Positions 52,686 to 61,782 of a stretch of 64,000 nucleotides of DNA are shown in pieces; position 1 is the first letter of the stretch; every line of letters begins with the position of its first letter. The notes under the pieces are model-generated. The model made no database searches. It saw nothing but the letters and a program-made list of their open reading frames with translations, and was not told the DNA's origin. This DNA comes from Sediminicola sp963974715 (GTDB taxonomy: Bacteria; Bacteroidota; Bacteroidia; Flavobacteriales; Flavobacteriaceae): the NCBI GenBank assembly GCA_963974715.1, contig CAXBDK010000004.1, positions 283,169 to 347,168 on the forward strand, read 5' to 3'. The position numbers and the translations under genes were made by a program.

Positions 52686-54023
52686 GGGTCTGTAAATTAA
52701 ACTCTGTCTGAGGTTTTAATTCCTCTGGGGCTAGCCCCAGAGGAATTGGCGTTTATGGACAGGGGTATCCTGTCTCCAAATTTAATATAAAATTGCTGAA
52801 TGGTCTGGCTCCAATTGTGCAGTGGCGCCGTCCATTTTTTCTCGATGTTCTTGGTTGCCAGGTAGACCAGTTTGAGAAGTGACATATCGTTGGTAAAAGC
52901 CCCTTTGGTCTTGGTCACCTTTCGGATCTGTCTGTGGAAGCCTTCCACGGCATTGGTGGTGTAGATGATCTTTCTGATGGGCTCCGTATACTCAAAATAC
53001 TGGGATAATTGCTCCCAGTTGCGCTGCCAGCTTTCTATCACCACAGGGTACTTACTGCCCCATTTCTCTTCCAAATTTAGAAGTTCGTCCTCTGCGACCT
53101 CTTTGTTTACTGCCCTGTAGACCTTTTTCAGGTCCCTGATAAATTCCTTTTGATCTTTGGAAGCGATGTATTTAAGGGAGTTGCGGATCTGGTGCACGAT
53201 ACACAGCTGCACCTGTGCTTTTGGGTATACACTTAGGATCGCCTCCGTAAAGCCCTTTAAATTATCGGTACAGGCGATCAGGATATCATCAAGGCCCCGG
53301 TTCTGTAGATCGGTGAGGACCTGTAGCCAAAAATTGGCACCTTCACTTTCAGAGATATACATCCCTAAAACTTCTTTGTGCCCTTCCTTGGTTATGCCAA
53401 GGATGTTGTAGAGTGCCTTATGGGCGATCTTCCCGTCCACTTTTACTTTGTAATGCATCGCATCGAGCCACACAATGCAATAGAGCGGTTCCAAAGGGCG
53501 GCTCTGCCAGGCTTTTACGTCGGGGACGATCTGATCGGTGATCTGGCTTAAAACGGTGTGGGAGATATCGGTATCGTACAGCTCCTTGATGTGACCGGAG
53601 ATATCCCGGTAGCTCATCCCGAGACCGTAGAGACCGATGATCTTTTCCGAAAGGCTGTCCGCCAAAATGGTCTGGCGCTTTTTGACCAGTTCCGGTTCAA
53701 AACTGCTTTGACGATCTTGGGGGGTCTCAATATCAAAAGAGCCAAAGCCACTCTTGAGTTTTTTGTTTCCCTTGCCATTGCGCTTATTGCCCTTGGCCCG
53801 CTCATCGCTGTCCAGGTGGGAATCCATCTCGGCAGAAAGTGCTTTTTCAATTACGTTCTTGAGCATAGGTGCAAAAGCACCGTCCTTACCGAACAAACTC
53901 TTGCCCGACATAAACTGGTCAAGCACTTTTTTCTCAAATTCTTGCTGTTCTTTTGTAGCCATAATTCTGTTTGAATGAAATTAATAAATAATCCTATTCA
54001 GACAGAGTTTAGTTTACACCCTC
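52686..54023 (-). mobile_element. Complete IS256-family insertion sequence with 8-bp target duplication
   Basis: The element is 1338 bp. Its 26-bp terminal inverted repeats match at 22 positions, sharing the inner block TAAACTCTGTCTGA. It is bounded by the direct repeat CTGAAATG at 52678-52685 and 54024-54031, the 8-bp duplication expected for IS256. The transposase gene fills it. Intact ends, duplication and gene indicate a recent insertion. Confidence 0.92.
52697..53962 (-). CDS. IS256-family (mutator) transposase
   Basis: This 421-residue DDE transposase has Asp167 in VWLDAMHYKV, Asp233 in ACTDNLKGF and Glu340 in TTNAVEGFHRQIRK, with the family motif CIVHQIRNS. The N-terminal part carries the usual helix-turn-helix region (GMSYRDISGHIKELYDTDIS). 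The length is normal and no frameshift is seen. It starts 61 nt inside one end and stops 11 nt from the other end of the element. Confidence 0.95.
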   Translation of the reverse strand: MATKEQQEFEKKVLDQFMSGKSLFGKDGAFAPMLKNVIEKALSAEMDSHLDSDERAKGNKRNGKGNKKLKSGFGSFDIETPQDRQSSFEPELVKKRQTILADSLSEKIIGLYGLGMSYRDISGHIKELYDTDISHTVLSQITDQIVPDVKAWQSRPLEPLYCIVWLDAMHYKVKVDGKIAHKALYNILGITKEGHKEVLGMYISESEGANFWLQVLTDLQNRGLDDILIACTDNLKGFTEAILSVYPKAQVQLCIVHQIRNSLKYIASKDQKEFIRDLKKVYRAVNKEVAEDELLNLEEKWGSKYPVVIESWQRNWEQLSQYFEYTEPIRKIIYTTNAVEGFHRQIRKVTKTKGAFTNDMSLLKLVYLATKNIEKKWTAPLHNWSQTIQQFYIKFGDRIPLSINANSSGASPRGIKTSDRV

Positions 54024-54067
54024 CTGAAATGATATGCGGAGGAATTAACCAGGTATTATTTAAAATT

Positions 54068-54102
54068 AAAAAAGCCCGTAAACATAGTGTTTACGGGCTT
54101 TT
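54068..54102. terminator. Rho-independent terminator (bidirectional), formerly of a tRNA-Ser
   Basis: GCCCGTAAAC (54074-54083) and GTTTACGGGC (54089-54098) form a perfect 10-bp stem with a 5-nt loop, flanked by A-run and T-run. It lies 20 nt past the tRNA-Ser-like 3' end when read on the minus strand. Confidence 0.85.
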
Positions 54103-54122
54103 GGTGGAATTTGGTGCATTCC

Positions 54123-54137
54123 TGGCGGAGAAAGAGG
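54123..54137 (-). other. tRNA-Ser 3'-end remnant, putative attachment site
   Basis: Read on the minus strand the 15 nt CCTCTTTCTCCGCCA equal the acceptor end of bacterial tRNA-Ser (typically CCTCTCTCTCCGCCA) and are followed by a terminator. No tRNA body lies upstream, so only the 3' end remains. That is what an integrated element leaves at its distal att site. Confidence 0.5.
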
Positions 54138-54203
54138 AACTATCCTATCCTTAAACTAAATTGTACTTATTTAATTGGGTTTTCGGGTAGTTAATAATTT
54201 AAT

Positions 54204-54223
54204 ACGCACCGAATTACGCACCT
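54204..54223. repeat. Direct repeats ACGCACC near the tRNA-Ser remnant, arm-site-like
   Basis: ACGCACC occurs at 54204-54210 and again within AATTACGCACCT (54212-54223). The latter closely resembles the AATTGCACACCT repeats beside the recombinase at 10680-10703. Suggests a binding site for a related integrase, now missing. Confidence 0.45.
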
Positions 54224-54421
54224 CGTTTTTTTATTAAAATTTACCACACCAAAACATCCAGCATTCTTCCTGAAAAACTTCATTAGTTTACTATTAATGA
54301 AATATCTAAACTTTAAGTTTAGTTTTTAGTATTTTTCTAAACCTTTCTTGCAGGGTAACTTTTTATATTTAACAATAGAAAGAGGAGCAAAGGGGATAAA
54401 AATTATTGTCTTCCTAAACTT

Positions 54422-54650
54422 TTAATTTGTAGTTTGAAATTGCTTTCCCTTTTCAGTTAGACTATACCGTTGTTTACTGCTTTTCGGTTTTTCAGGAATC
54501 GTCATTTCAAATAATCCTGCATCAAAGGCAGACTGTAAATAATTATATAAAAATGTTGGACGGTGTTTTAATCTACAAACTTCATCAACTCTGTTGTTGT
54601 AGATTCATTTTGACCTACAGCCAAGAGTAACTTTAGAACTTGTTCGGTAA
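54422..54650 (-). pseudogene. Frameshifted winged-helix C-terminal relic (Fic/ATP-binding regulator type)
   Basis: Two minus-strand frames join to a typical C-terminal winged-helix tail: TEQVLKLLLAVGQNESTTTE, LMKF, then after a 1-nt shift LKHRPTFLYNYLQSAFDAG and LFEMTIPEKPKSSKQRYSLT, ending EKGKQFQTTN-stop at 54422. Such tails end many Fic-domain and AAA_4 (RecG-like) proteins common in restriction loci. The catalytic part is missing. No other gene was seen in 54032-54752. Confidence 0.6.
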
Positions 54651-54752
54651 ACTATTCAGAAGCAGGAAATCATCATTATTAAATTCAGAAAGAATTCGCA
54701 TACGTTACAGAATGTTTGGTTTAACTTGTTTTGGCATATTATGTAAAGTTAT

Positions 54753-57700
54753 TTATAATTGACCTCCAACACCTTTAAACTTTTCTACAAATATTGCAAT
54801 TTTTCGGAAAACGCTTTGTTTTTTCTTTAAATACTGTGGATTTAAGGGACTCATTTTAGGTAATATAGCGTTTAACTCCGTACCGTTTTCACTTGCGAAT
54901 TCACGTTTGAGTGATGCCGCTATGTATCTCTTAGTTGCCTCTTCATTTAAATTTTCATCTGCAATTAGTTCTTTGGCCTCTTCTTTCTGTTTGTCTTGTG
55001 CGTATTTGAAGAAAGATTCAATAGCATTCGCTTTGTCTTGAATGGCTTCGAGGTCTGTTTCGTTGATAAAATCTACCACTAAACTTTCTTTTGCTCTGTT
55101 TCCAATGCTTGCACGAATCACTCTACGGACTTCTTCAATTAAAGTCGCTTTGTCTTTGTTCTTTTTCTTATGCTCAAAAATTAATTCAAGGATGTAATCC
55201 AAGTTTATTTCTTGTGATTTAAGCAAGTCTATTTCAAATACTACATCATCCCAATCAATAGTCGACTCTTCTGTTTCTTTGCCGTTTTTTTCACGTCTTA
55301 ACCAATCGCGTATGTCATTATATGTTGAGCGATAATCTTGAATTGTTCGTTCTGGTAGCAAGCTAATCTCTTGCATACTAGCTAGTTCTTCGTCTGTTAC
55401 AAAATTAGACTCTTTGAATTCTTCAAGAGCTTCAATGTCCTCAATATCTATTGTTTGAAGTGCTTTGAGATTATTGAACTCATCGTAATTTTGCAATATA
55501 TTTTCTACACGCAGGTACTCTCCAAATAGTTTTGAGAAATCTTTTTTGTCTTTTTCTGTTACTATTTCGTCTGGGGATGGGAACTTTTCATTTAATTCTT
55601 TTACAACTTCTATGAAACCTCTTCGCGCTTCTCCAGAAGCTATATCGGTAAAGCCTTCTAAATATTCTTTATAGCTCTTTTCAAGTACTACGTTTTTAGT
55701 GTTTTTATCGCCAAATAAGGTTATGGCATCTACAGTGGCCTTTTCTAAATCTCTGAAAGTGATAATGTTTCCGAAGGTTTTTGTTGCATCATATATTCGG
55801 TTGGTGCGGGAAAAAGCTTGCATTAATCCATGATAACGTAAACTCTTATCTACAAATAATGTATTCATTGTTGGTGCATCAAATCCAGTAAGAAACATAC
55901 CTACAACAATAATTAAGTCGACTTCCTTACTTTTTACACGTTTGGCAAGATCACGATAGTAGTTCTGAAATTCCTTGCTTTCTACACCAAAACTGGTTTT
56001 AAACATTGTGTTATAGTCATGTATTGCAGCTGATAAAAATTCTTTGGCACTGCTATCCATAGCAGTAGGCTCAAAGCTCTCATCTGGGATTTCTCCAATG
56101 GAACTCTGCTCTTCATTGGCTGCAAAAGAAAATATTGTTGCAATTTTTAAAGGTTTTTCATTGTCTTTTTGAAGTTTCTTTAGTTCTTCATAATAACACT
56201 TGGCTGCTACAACACTACTTACCGCAAACATGGCATTAAAACCACTATTTCCTGCCTGATTTCTATGTGTTTTTATTTTATAATTATTTAGAATGTATTG
56301 CGAAACTTCCTTGATACGAGCAGGATGAAGCAATGCCTTTGTGTTTTCTGCATCCGTTAACTTTTTCTCATCCACTTCTGTTTCAATCCCCTTAAACTGC
56401 GGACGTACATTGTTGTAATCTACCTTGAATTTCAGTACTTTTTCATCTCTAATTGCATCTGTAATTACATAGGAATGTAATTCGCGACCAAATACACTTG
56501 CTGTAGTTTCTGCACCTAAAGCATTTTCGGGAAAGATTGGGGTTCCTGTAAAACCAAATTGATAAAACTTTTTAAATTTTTTGTTCAGGTTCTTTTGCGC
56601 TTCACCAAATTGAGAACGGTGAGCTTCATCAAAGATGAATACCACTTGTTTTTGATAAATGGCTAAATCACTTTCGGTTTTCATTAGATTATTGAGCTTC
56701 TGAATGGTTGTGACAATAATTTTATTATCGACTTTTTCAATATTTCTCTTTAAACCAGCTGTACTATCTGAACCATTAACACTATCTGGAGAAAAGCGTT
56801 GGTATTCTTTCATGGTTTGAAAATCCAAATCTTTTCGATCTACCACAAAGAATACTTTATCAATAAAATCTAAATTTGTTGCTAATCTTGCAGCTTTAAA
56901 ACTGGTAAGGGTTTTACCCGAACCTGTTGTATGCCAAATGTAGCCACCACTTTCTGTATCCGACCATTTTTTAGCATTATAGGAACTTTCAATTTTCCAC
57001 AACATTCTTTCTGTTGCTGCAATTTGATATGGTCTCATTATCAGCAAAGTATCGCTTGTGTCAAAAACGGAATACGTGAGTAATACATTTAACAGGGTGT
57101 GTTTTTGAAAAAATGTTACTGTAAAGTCTTTTAGGTCTTTAATCATAGAATTATCTGCCTTTGCCCAGTTCATTGTGAAATCGAAACTGTTTTTATCTCG
57201 TTTCACCGTGTTAGCAAAATAACGGCTGTCTGTACCATTTGATATTACAAACACTTGTACGTACTTGAAAAGTGAATTCTCACTATTAAAACTTTCTTTG
57301 CTGTACCGATGCACCTGGTTAAATGCTTCGCGGATAGCTACACCACGTTTTTTTAATTCTATTTGTACGAGCGGTAAACCATTTACTAAAACGGTTACAT
57401 CGTAGCGGTTTGAATGTGTTCCTTTTTGTTCAAACTGTGAAATTACCTGAACTTTATTGCGAGCTACATTTATTTTATCTACTAGGTAAATATTTTGAAT
57501 ATGTCCATCGTCGAAAACAAAATCATAGATATAATTTTCATGTAATTTTCTTGTTTTATCTATTGTATTATCACTGGGTCTATCTAAATACTCTTCTACA
57601 AAACGAGCCCATTCGCTGTTTGTAAATTGCATATCATTAAGTACCTGCAATTGAATACGTACATTCGCTAACATGGCTTGCAGCGTAGTTAGACTTGTTG

Positions 57701-57860
57701 GATTTTCATATCCTTGATTGATTAAATCTTGGATGAATTCTTTTTCCAATGCAGACTCTGTTTGATAACTTCCAGGAGCTTCATTAAGCTCTATAAACTT
57801 GGTGTATTTATCTAAAACAATAAATTTGTTTGATTCTGCTATGGTTTTATATTGTGTCAT
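54753..57860 (-). CDS. hsdR: Type I restriction enzyme R subunit
   Basis: This 1035-residue protein carries the N-terminal nuclease motif NGLPLVQIELKKRG (D/E-x-K type, about 160-175) and an SF2 translocase: motif I IWHTTGSGKTLTS, motif II FIFDEAHRSQFGE, motif III GFTGTPIF, motif VI-like QAFSRTNRIYD. A helical C-terminal domain binds HsdM/HsdS. It translocates DNA and cuts at a distance when unmodified target sites are met. It is the last gene of the hsdM-hsdS-ATPase-hsdR series and overlaps the ATPase gene by 14 nt. Confidence 0.95.
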   Translation of the reverse strand: MTQYKTIAESNKFIVLDKYTKFIELNEAPGSYQTESALEKEFIQDLINQGYENPTSLTTLQAMLANVRIQLQVLNDMQFTNSEWARFVEEYLDRPSDNTIDKTRKLHENYIYDFVFDDGHIQNIYLVDKINVARNKVQVISQFEQKGTHSNRYDVTVLVNGLPLVQIELKKRGVAIREAFNQVHRYSKESFNSENSLFKYVQVFVISNGTDSRYFANTVKRDKNSFDFTMNWAKADNSMIKDLKDFTVTFFQKHTLLNVLLTYSVFDTSDTLLIMRPYQIAATERMLWKIESSYNAKKWSDTESGGYIWHTTGSGKTLTSFKAARLATNLDFIDKVFFVVDRKDLDFQTMKEYQRFSPDSVNGSDSTAGLKRNIEKVDNKIIVTTIQKLNNLMKTESDLAIYQKQVVFIFDEAHRSQFGEAQKNLNKKFKKFYQFGFTGTPIFPENALGAETTASVFGRELHSYVITDAIRDEKVLKFKVDYNNVRPQFKGIETEVDEKKLTDAENTKALLHPARIKEVSQYILNNYKIKTHRNQAGNSGFNAMFAVSSVVAAKCYYEELKKLQKDNEKPLKIATIFSFAANEEQSSIGEIPDESFEPTAMDSSAKEFLSAAIHDYNTMFKTSFGVESKEFQNYYRDLAKRVKSKEVDLIIVVGMFLTGFDAPTMNTLFVDKSLRYHGLMQAFSRTNRIYDATKTFGNIITFRDLEKATVDAITLFGDKNTKNVVLEKSYKEYLEGFTDIASGEARRGFIEVVKELNEKFPSPDEIVTEKDKKDFSKLFGEYLRVENILQNYDEFNNLKALQTIDIEDIEALEEFKESNFVTDEELASMQEISLLPERTIQDYRSTYNDIRDWLRREKNGKETEESTIDWDDVVFEIDLLKSQEINLDYILELIFEHKKKNKDKATLIEEVRRVIRASIGNRAKESLVVDFINETDLEAIQDKANAIESFFKYAQDKQKEEAKELIADENLNEEATKRYIAASLKREFASENGTELNAILPKMSPLNPQYLKKKQSVFRKIAIFVEKFKGVGGQL

Positions 57861-59004
57861 TTTCCGTTACAATTGGTAAAATAGTTGACTTAAAGCTATA
57901 CATTGTTTTAATCTCTTGTACTAAGAAGCCGAGAACTCTTTTGTCATTGTCATCGACTATTGAAATTTCTTCACCGTTGTGCTTAGAATGACTAGATAGA
58001 TTGATTATTCTTCTATAATATGCCTCACGTGATTCTCGAGGTAAAAGCTCTTCCCATTTGTTATATCCAAGAAAAGTAGAAGTTTTTTCCAATAAATTGC
58101 GCAGGAAATTAAAATGATACTTCTGAACATTAATGGGCGGCTGTAGAGCTTTTTCTAGTTCTGACAAAAGAAATAAATGATACGAAAAAGGAGAATCACT
58201 TGAAAGTTCATTGAAAGAATAAGTACCATCATGCAACTTTTCTAAACGCCACTTTTTAGTTTTTTGTACTCTATTAAATTCATTAAAAAGCACGTTATAA
58301 AATAATGGATTGTGAGTGGTAATAATAAATTTCACCTCTGAGGTACTGGACTTTATCAACTCTGCAATATTTACTGCTAACTCTATAAGGTGTGTATCAT
58401 CTAATGAACTAACAGGATCATCAATGAATACATATTCTAATTTATTAAAATCTGACGTACTTCGTTCTTCAAGTTCAGGAATATTTAAAATTCCAATAAC
58501 TTCTTCTAGTAAACTATAATACACACACCAAATAAAGTTACTTTCTTCTCCTTTTGATATTTTTATATTTTCGAGACTGTCGTCACCTCCACGCCCAATA
58601 GAAAAAGTAACTTCTGAAAAGTCTTCACTGAATTTTGGTGTTATAAATTGACTAGTGTAATGTTGAAAATTGGAAACTATGTTACCATCTTGGCCTTGAT
58701 CCTTAAGAAAATTGAGTGCTAAATTTGTAAAAGCATTTGGTCTAATCATTAGCTTTCTATTTAAATCAGCATCCAAATCGTTATCCCAATAGAATAAGTC
58801 TTCTGTGAAAGCATTGTAATAAAGTACTTTAACACTTGTTTCCTCCTCTGAATCCTCTTCACTTTCAACTTCCTTAGGAGCAACCAAAAGTCTAAATTCG
58901 CGTGATAGACGTGTCTTACCAGTTCCGTTAAAGGCATAAATCAACTGTACCTTTTTATTGGCATCCTTGAGAGATTGTGCTATTTCAGTTAGTGATTGAG
59001 CCAT
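57847..59004 (-). CDS. PrrC/RloC-like AAA ATPase, candidate anticodon nuclease
   Basis: This 385-residue ABC-type ATPase has P-loop AFNGTGKT (24-31), a signature-like ISKGEESNF (149-157), Walker B plus D-loop YVFIDDPVSSLDD (191-203) and the H-loop IITTHN. After the ATPase core a C-terminal domain carries Arg302, Glu306 and His339 (LRNLLEKT, LSSHSKH). E. coli PrrC has Arg320, Glu324 and His356 as nuclease residues, with almost the same spacing and a total of 396 residues. The gene lies between hsdS and hsdR exactly as prrC does. PrrC is held inactive by the restriction complex and cleaves tRNA-Lys when a phage inhibits restriction. Nuclease activity here is inferred. Confidence 0.72.
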   Translation of the reverse strand: MAQSLTEIAQSLKDANKKVQLIYAFNGTGKTRLSREFRLLVAPKEVESEEDSEEETSVKVLYYNAFTEDLFYWDNDLDADLNRKLMIRPNAFTNLALNFLKDQGQDGNIVSNFQHYTSQFITPKFSEDFSEVTFSIGRGGDDSLENIKISKGEESNFIWCVYYSLLEEVIGILNIPELEERSTSDFNKLEYVFIDDPVSSLDDTHLIELAVNIAELIKSSTSEVKFIITTHNPLFYNVLFNEFNRVQKTKKWRLEKLHDGTYSFNELSSDSPFSYHLFLLSELEKALQPPINVQKYHFNFLRNLLEKTSTFLGYNKWEELLPRESREAYYRRIINLSSHSKHNGEEISIVDDNDKRVLGFLVQEIKTMYSFKSTILPIVTENDTI

Positions 59005-59005
59005 A

Positions 59006-60214
59006 TTATTCTGCTAAATTATCCTTGGGAAATGTAAGTAACAAATCCCTGTAGTATTCATACTGTTTTTTCCTTAACTCTATTTCTTTTGGCAAACCTT
59101 CGCTGATGGAGTTGGTTAAAATGTCAAATTTGTCTAGAATAATTACTATACGTTCTTGCTCTTCTTTGGAAGGAACTGGGATTATCGCTTTGCCTAAACC
59201 TCTTGCATTGATGGCAGAAATTTTACCTGAAGAAATGTGTTTTTTTATTTGATTGTGGTATTGTTTAGTGCGTGTAAAATAAGCTACAAACTTGGGGTTC
59301 AATGAAGTTTTGTATGAAAAACATGCATCGTGAACAACTACGCCTTTTTCACCTAACCAGGCTGTTCCCATACCAATGTCTTCGATTGTTTCACCTGCTG
59401 CAACAATAACGACATCACCTTTTTGAGCAGTTCTTAATCTTTTATCTTCAACCAATTTTTCACTGACAAATGAAATAGTTTCATCTGCCCATGTTCCGTA
59501 ATGGGTGTACATTTCACCGTAATGAATCGTTGGAACTCCTGCGATAATTAAATCAGTTTTCACAAAACGTTTGCCTCTTTGAAATTCTCCAATACTTTCA
59601 TCCGCCATAGGTAGGTGTTGTACTTCCTTCTTATCAAAAACAAATAATTGCTCCCGATAATAGCTATACTGTTGTTTACGTGCAGTAAGCTCTGCAGTAA
59701 GCTCTGCAGTAAGCTCTGTAAACGAATCGAGAATTGCAACTATTTTTTGTTGTATTTCTAGTGATTTTTTCGGGTTTTCGGGACAGGGAATTGGGAAGAG
59801 TTTATGTGCATAATTACTGATCCAATGTCTTTTGTGGTCACCATCAACTAATTCACTAGGCAAAGTATTCAACCAATAGTAAATATATTTTAATAATGCT
59901 TTTGATTCATTTTTGGAAGTAATCATCTTCATTGCAGATGACTTAGCTTTAAAATCAAAGTCTACCCATTTATTTGCAGTTGTAAAATCATCAAAAATTA
60001 TTACAGGATTTTTAGATGCTTTGTAAATGCCTTTTTTTTCATCTGTATAACCTAAGATAAAAGTTTTACCCGCAGTCAAAACAGGAGTTGGAAAGTTCTC
60101 GTTATAATTTTTTGATTCCACTAAATATTTGGTCGGCTGTTCGTAATCAGCAAACTCGCCCAAAGGTTTCCATTGCACAACAATGCCTTCTAATAATTTT
60201 TCTAAAAAACTCAT
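59006..60214 (-). CDS. hsdS: Type I restriction enzyme specificity subunit
   Basis: This 402-residue protein has two target-recognition domains (about 12-150 and 200-360), each followed by a conserved spacer helix (QQKIVAILDSFTEL and EEQERIVIILDKFDILT; both ending near QYSYYREQL / QYEYYRDLLL). It sets which DNA sequence HsdM methylates and HsdR guards. The central spacer contains ELTA repeated three times (residues about 167-178), encoded by exact 12-bp repeats, matching the TAEL repeat of EcoR124. It overlaps hsdM by 4 nt (ATGA). Confidence 0.95.
   Translation of the reverse strand: MSFLEKLLEGIVVQWKPLGEFADYEQPTKYLVESKNYNENFPTPVLTAGKTFILGYTDEKKGIYKASKNPVIIFDDFTTANKWVDFDFKAKSSAMKMITSKNESKALLKYIYYWLNTLPSELVDGDHKRHWISNYAHKLFPIPCPENPKKSLEIQQKIVAILDSFTELTAELTAELTARKQQYSYYREQLFVFDKKEVQHLPMADESIGEFQRGKRFVKTDLIIAGVPTIHYGEMYTHYGTWADETISFVSEKLVEDKRLRTAQKGDVVIVAAGETIEDIGMGTAWLGEKGVVVHDACFSYKTSLNPKFVAYFTRTKQYHNQIKKHISSGKISAINARGLGKAIIPVPSKEEQERIVIILDKFDILTNSISEGLPKEIELRKKQYEYYRDLLLTFPKDNLAE
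59682..59717. repeat. Three exact 12-bp repeats (GCAGTAAGCTCT) in the hsdS spacer
   Basis: Copies occupy 59682-59693, 59694-59705 and 59706-59717. On the coding strand each adds ELTA/TAEL to the helix between the recognition domains. In EcoR124I/II two versus three TAEL units change the target spacing by one base pair, so gain or loss of a copy here should switch specificity while keeping the frame. Confidence 0.92.
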
Positions 60215-61758
60215 GCCTTAATTTCGTTTATAACGGCATCAATATCTGCACGTAGTCTATCAATTTTTTCTACAGTTTTGGACACTTTGTTATTCAATTC
60301 ATCAATATTAATCTTCGGACGATTGTCCTTTGCAACTACATAAGAACTAACCGATAAGTTGTATTCGTTATCGGTAATTTTGGTGTTGTCGATAAAGGTT
60401 GATACATGTGCTATTTCCTCTTTACTATCGAACATTTGCATAATTTCATCAATATGCTTGTCTGTAATCAAGTTGTTGTTGGTTACTTTTTTAAAGTAAT
60501 TTTCACCTGTTACATCAATAAATTGAGTTTTATTATCTGTTTTATGCTTGGAGAGCACAAGAATATTTACAGCAATAGAAGTACCATAGAAAAGGTTTGG
60601 TGCTAGAGCTATAATGGTTTCCACAAAGTTATTATCCACCAAGTACTTTCTAATTTTTTGTTCGGCACCACCACGGTAAAAAATACCTGGAAAACAAACT
60701 AATGCTGCTCTTCCTTTACTAGAAAGATAACTCAATGCGTGCAGTACAAATGCAAAATCTGCTTTTGATTTTGGAGCTAATACCCCAGCAGGAGCAAAAC
60801 GGTCATCATTAATCAATGTTGGGTCATCCTCTCCAGTCCATTTTACCGAATACGGAGGATTGGATACAATAGCATCAAACGGTTTATCATCAATAAAATG
60901 AGGATGATGCAGTGTGTCACCTAAAGCTATATTAAACTTATCGTAGTTTACGTTGTGCAAGAACATGTTCATACGAGCCAAATTATAAGTGGTATGGTTA
61001 ATTTCTTGACCAAAAAAGCCTTCTTCAATGATATGACTGTCAAAGTGTTTTTTTGCTTGAAGGAGTAAAGAACCTGAACCACAAGCAGGATCATAAATTT
61101 TGTTTACGTTAGTTTGTTTGTGCATGGCCAATTGTGCAATAAGTTTTGATACGTGTACCGGTGTAAAAAACTCACCACCCGATTTACCAGCATTGGCTGC
61201 ATAGTTGCCAATTAGAATTTCATAAGCATCGCCAAAAAGGTCTATTTGGTTGTCTTCAAAATTACCGAAATTTAGTTCTTCAACCCCTTTCAAAACAGCA
61301 GCTAAACGGCTGTTTTTGTTTTCAACAGTATTCCCTAATCGTGAACTGGTAGTGTCAAAATCGGCAAACAATCCTTTTATGGCTTCTTCTGATGGATACC
61401 CATTTGCGGAACTTTCAATTGCTGTAAAAATGGCTTTTAAATCGGTATTCAGGTTTGGATTGGTATTAGCCGTTTTGGCAATATTTACATAAAGTTGACT
61501 AGGATAGATAAAATATCCTTTTGTTTTAATTGCATCGTCTTTTATTTCAGGTGTAATTACATCATCCGATAAGCTAGTATAATCAATACTATCATCACCT
61601 GCCTCTATATAATTCGTAAAGTTCTCACTAATGTAGCGATAGAAAAGTGTTCCTAATACAAATTGTTTGAAATCCCATCCATCTACAGCTCCACGAACCT
61701 CGTTGGCTATTTTCCAAATTTTGGCTAGTAATTCTGCTCTTTGTGCTGTGCTTGTCAT
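60211..61758 (-). CDS. hsdM: Type I restriction enzyme methyltransferase subunit
   Basis: This 515-residue N6-adenine methyltransferase has an N-terminal HsdM helical domain (IWKIANEVRGAVDGWDFKQF, FVLGTLFYRYISENF), SAM-binding motif I in IYDPACGSGSLLLQ and catalytic motif IV VSNPPYSVKW. It modifies host DNA with HsdS and forms the core of the restriction complex. It is the first gene of the restriction operon, 24 nt after the AbiEii-like toxin gene on the same strand. Confidence 0.95.
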   Translation of the reverse strand: MTSTAQRAELLAKIWKIANEVRGAVDGWDFKQFVLGTLFYRYISENFTNYIEAGDDSIDYTSLSDDVITPEIKDDAIKTKGYFIYPSQLYVNIAKTANTNPNLNTDLKAIFTAIESSANGYPSEEAIKGLFADFDTTSSRLGNTVENKNSRLAAVLKGVEELNFGNFEDNQIDLFGDAYEILIGNYAANAGKSGGEFFTPVHVSKLIAQLAMHKQTNVNKIYDPACGSGSLLLQAKKHFDSHIIEEGFFGQEINHTTYNLARMNMFLHNVNYDKFNIALGDTLHHPHFIDDKPFDAIVSNPPYSVKWTGEDDPTLINDDRFAPAGVLAPKSKADFAFVLHALSYLSSKGRAALVCFPGIFYRGGAEQKIRKYLVDNNFVETIIALAPNLFYGTSIAVNILVLSKHKTDNKTQFIDVTGENYFKKVTNNNLITDKHIDEIMQMFDSKEEIAHVSTFIDNTKITDNEYNLSVSSYVVAKDNRPKINIDELNNKVSKTVEKIDRLRADIDAVINEIKA

Positions 61759-61782
61759 TATTTTTTTATTCTTACTGTTTGG

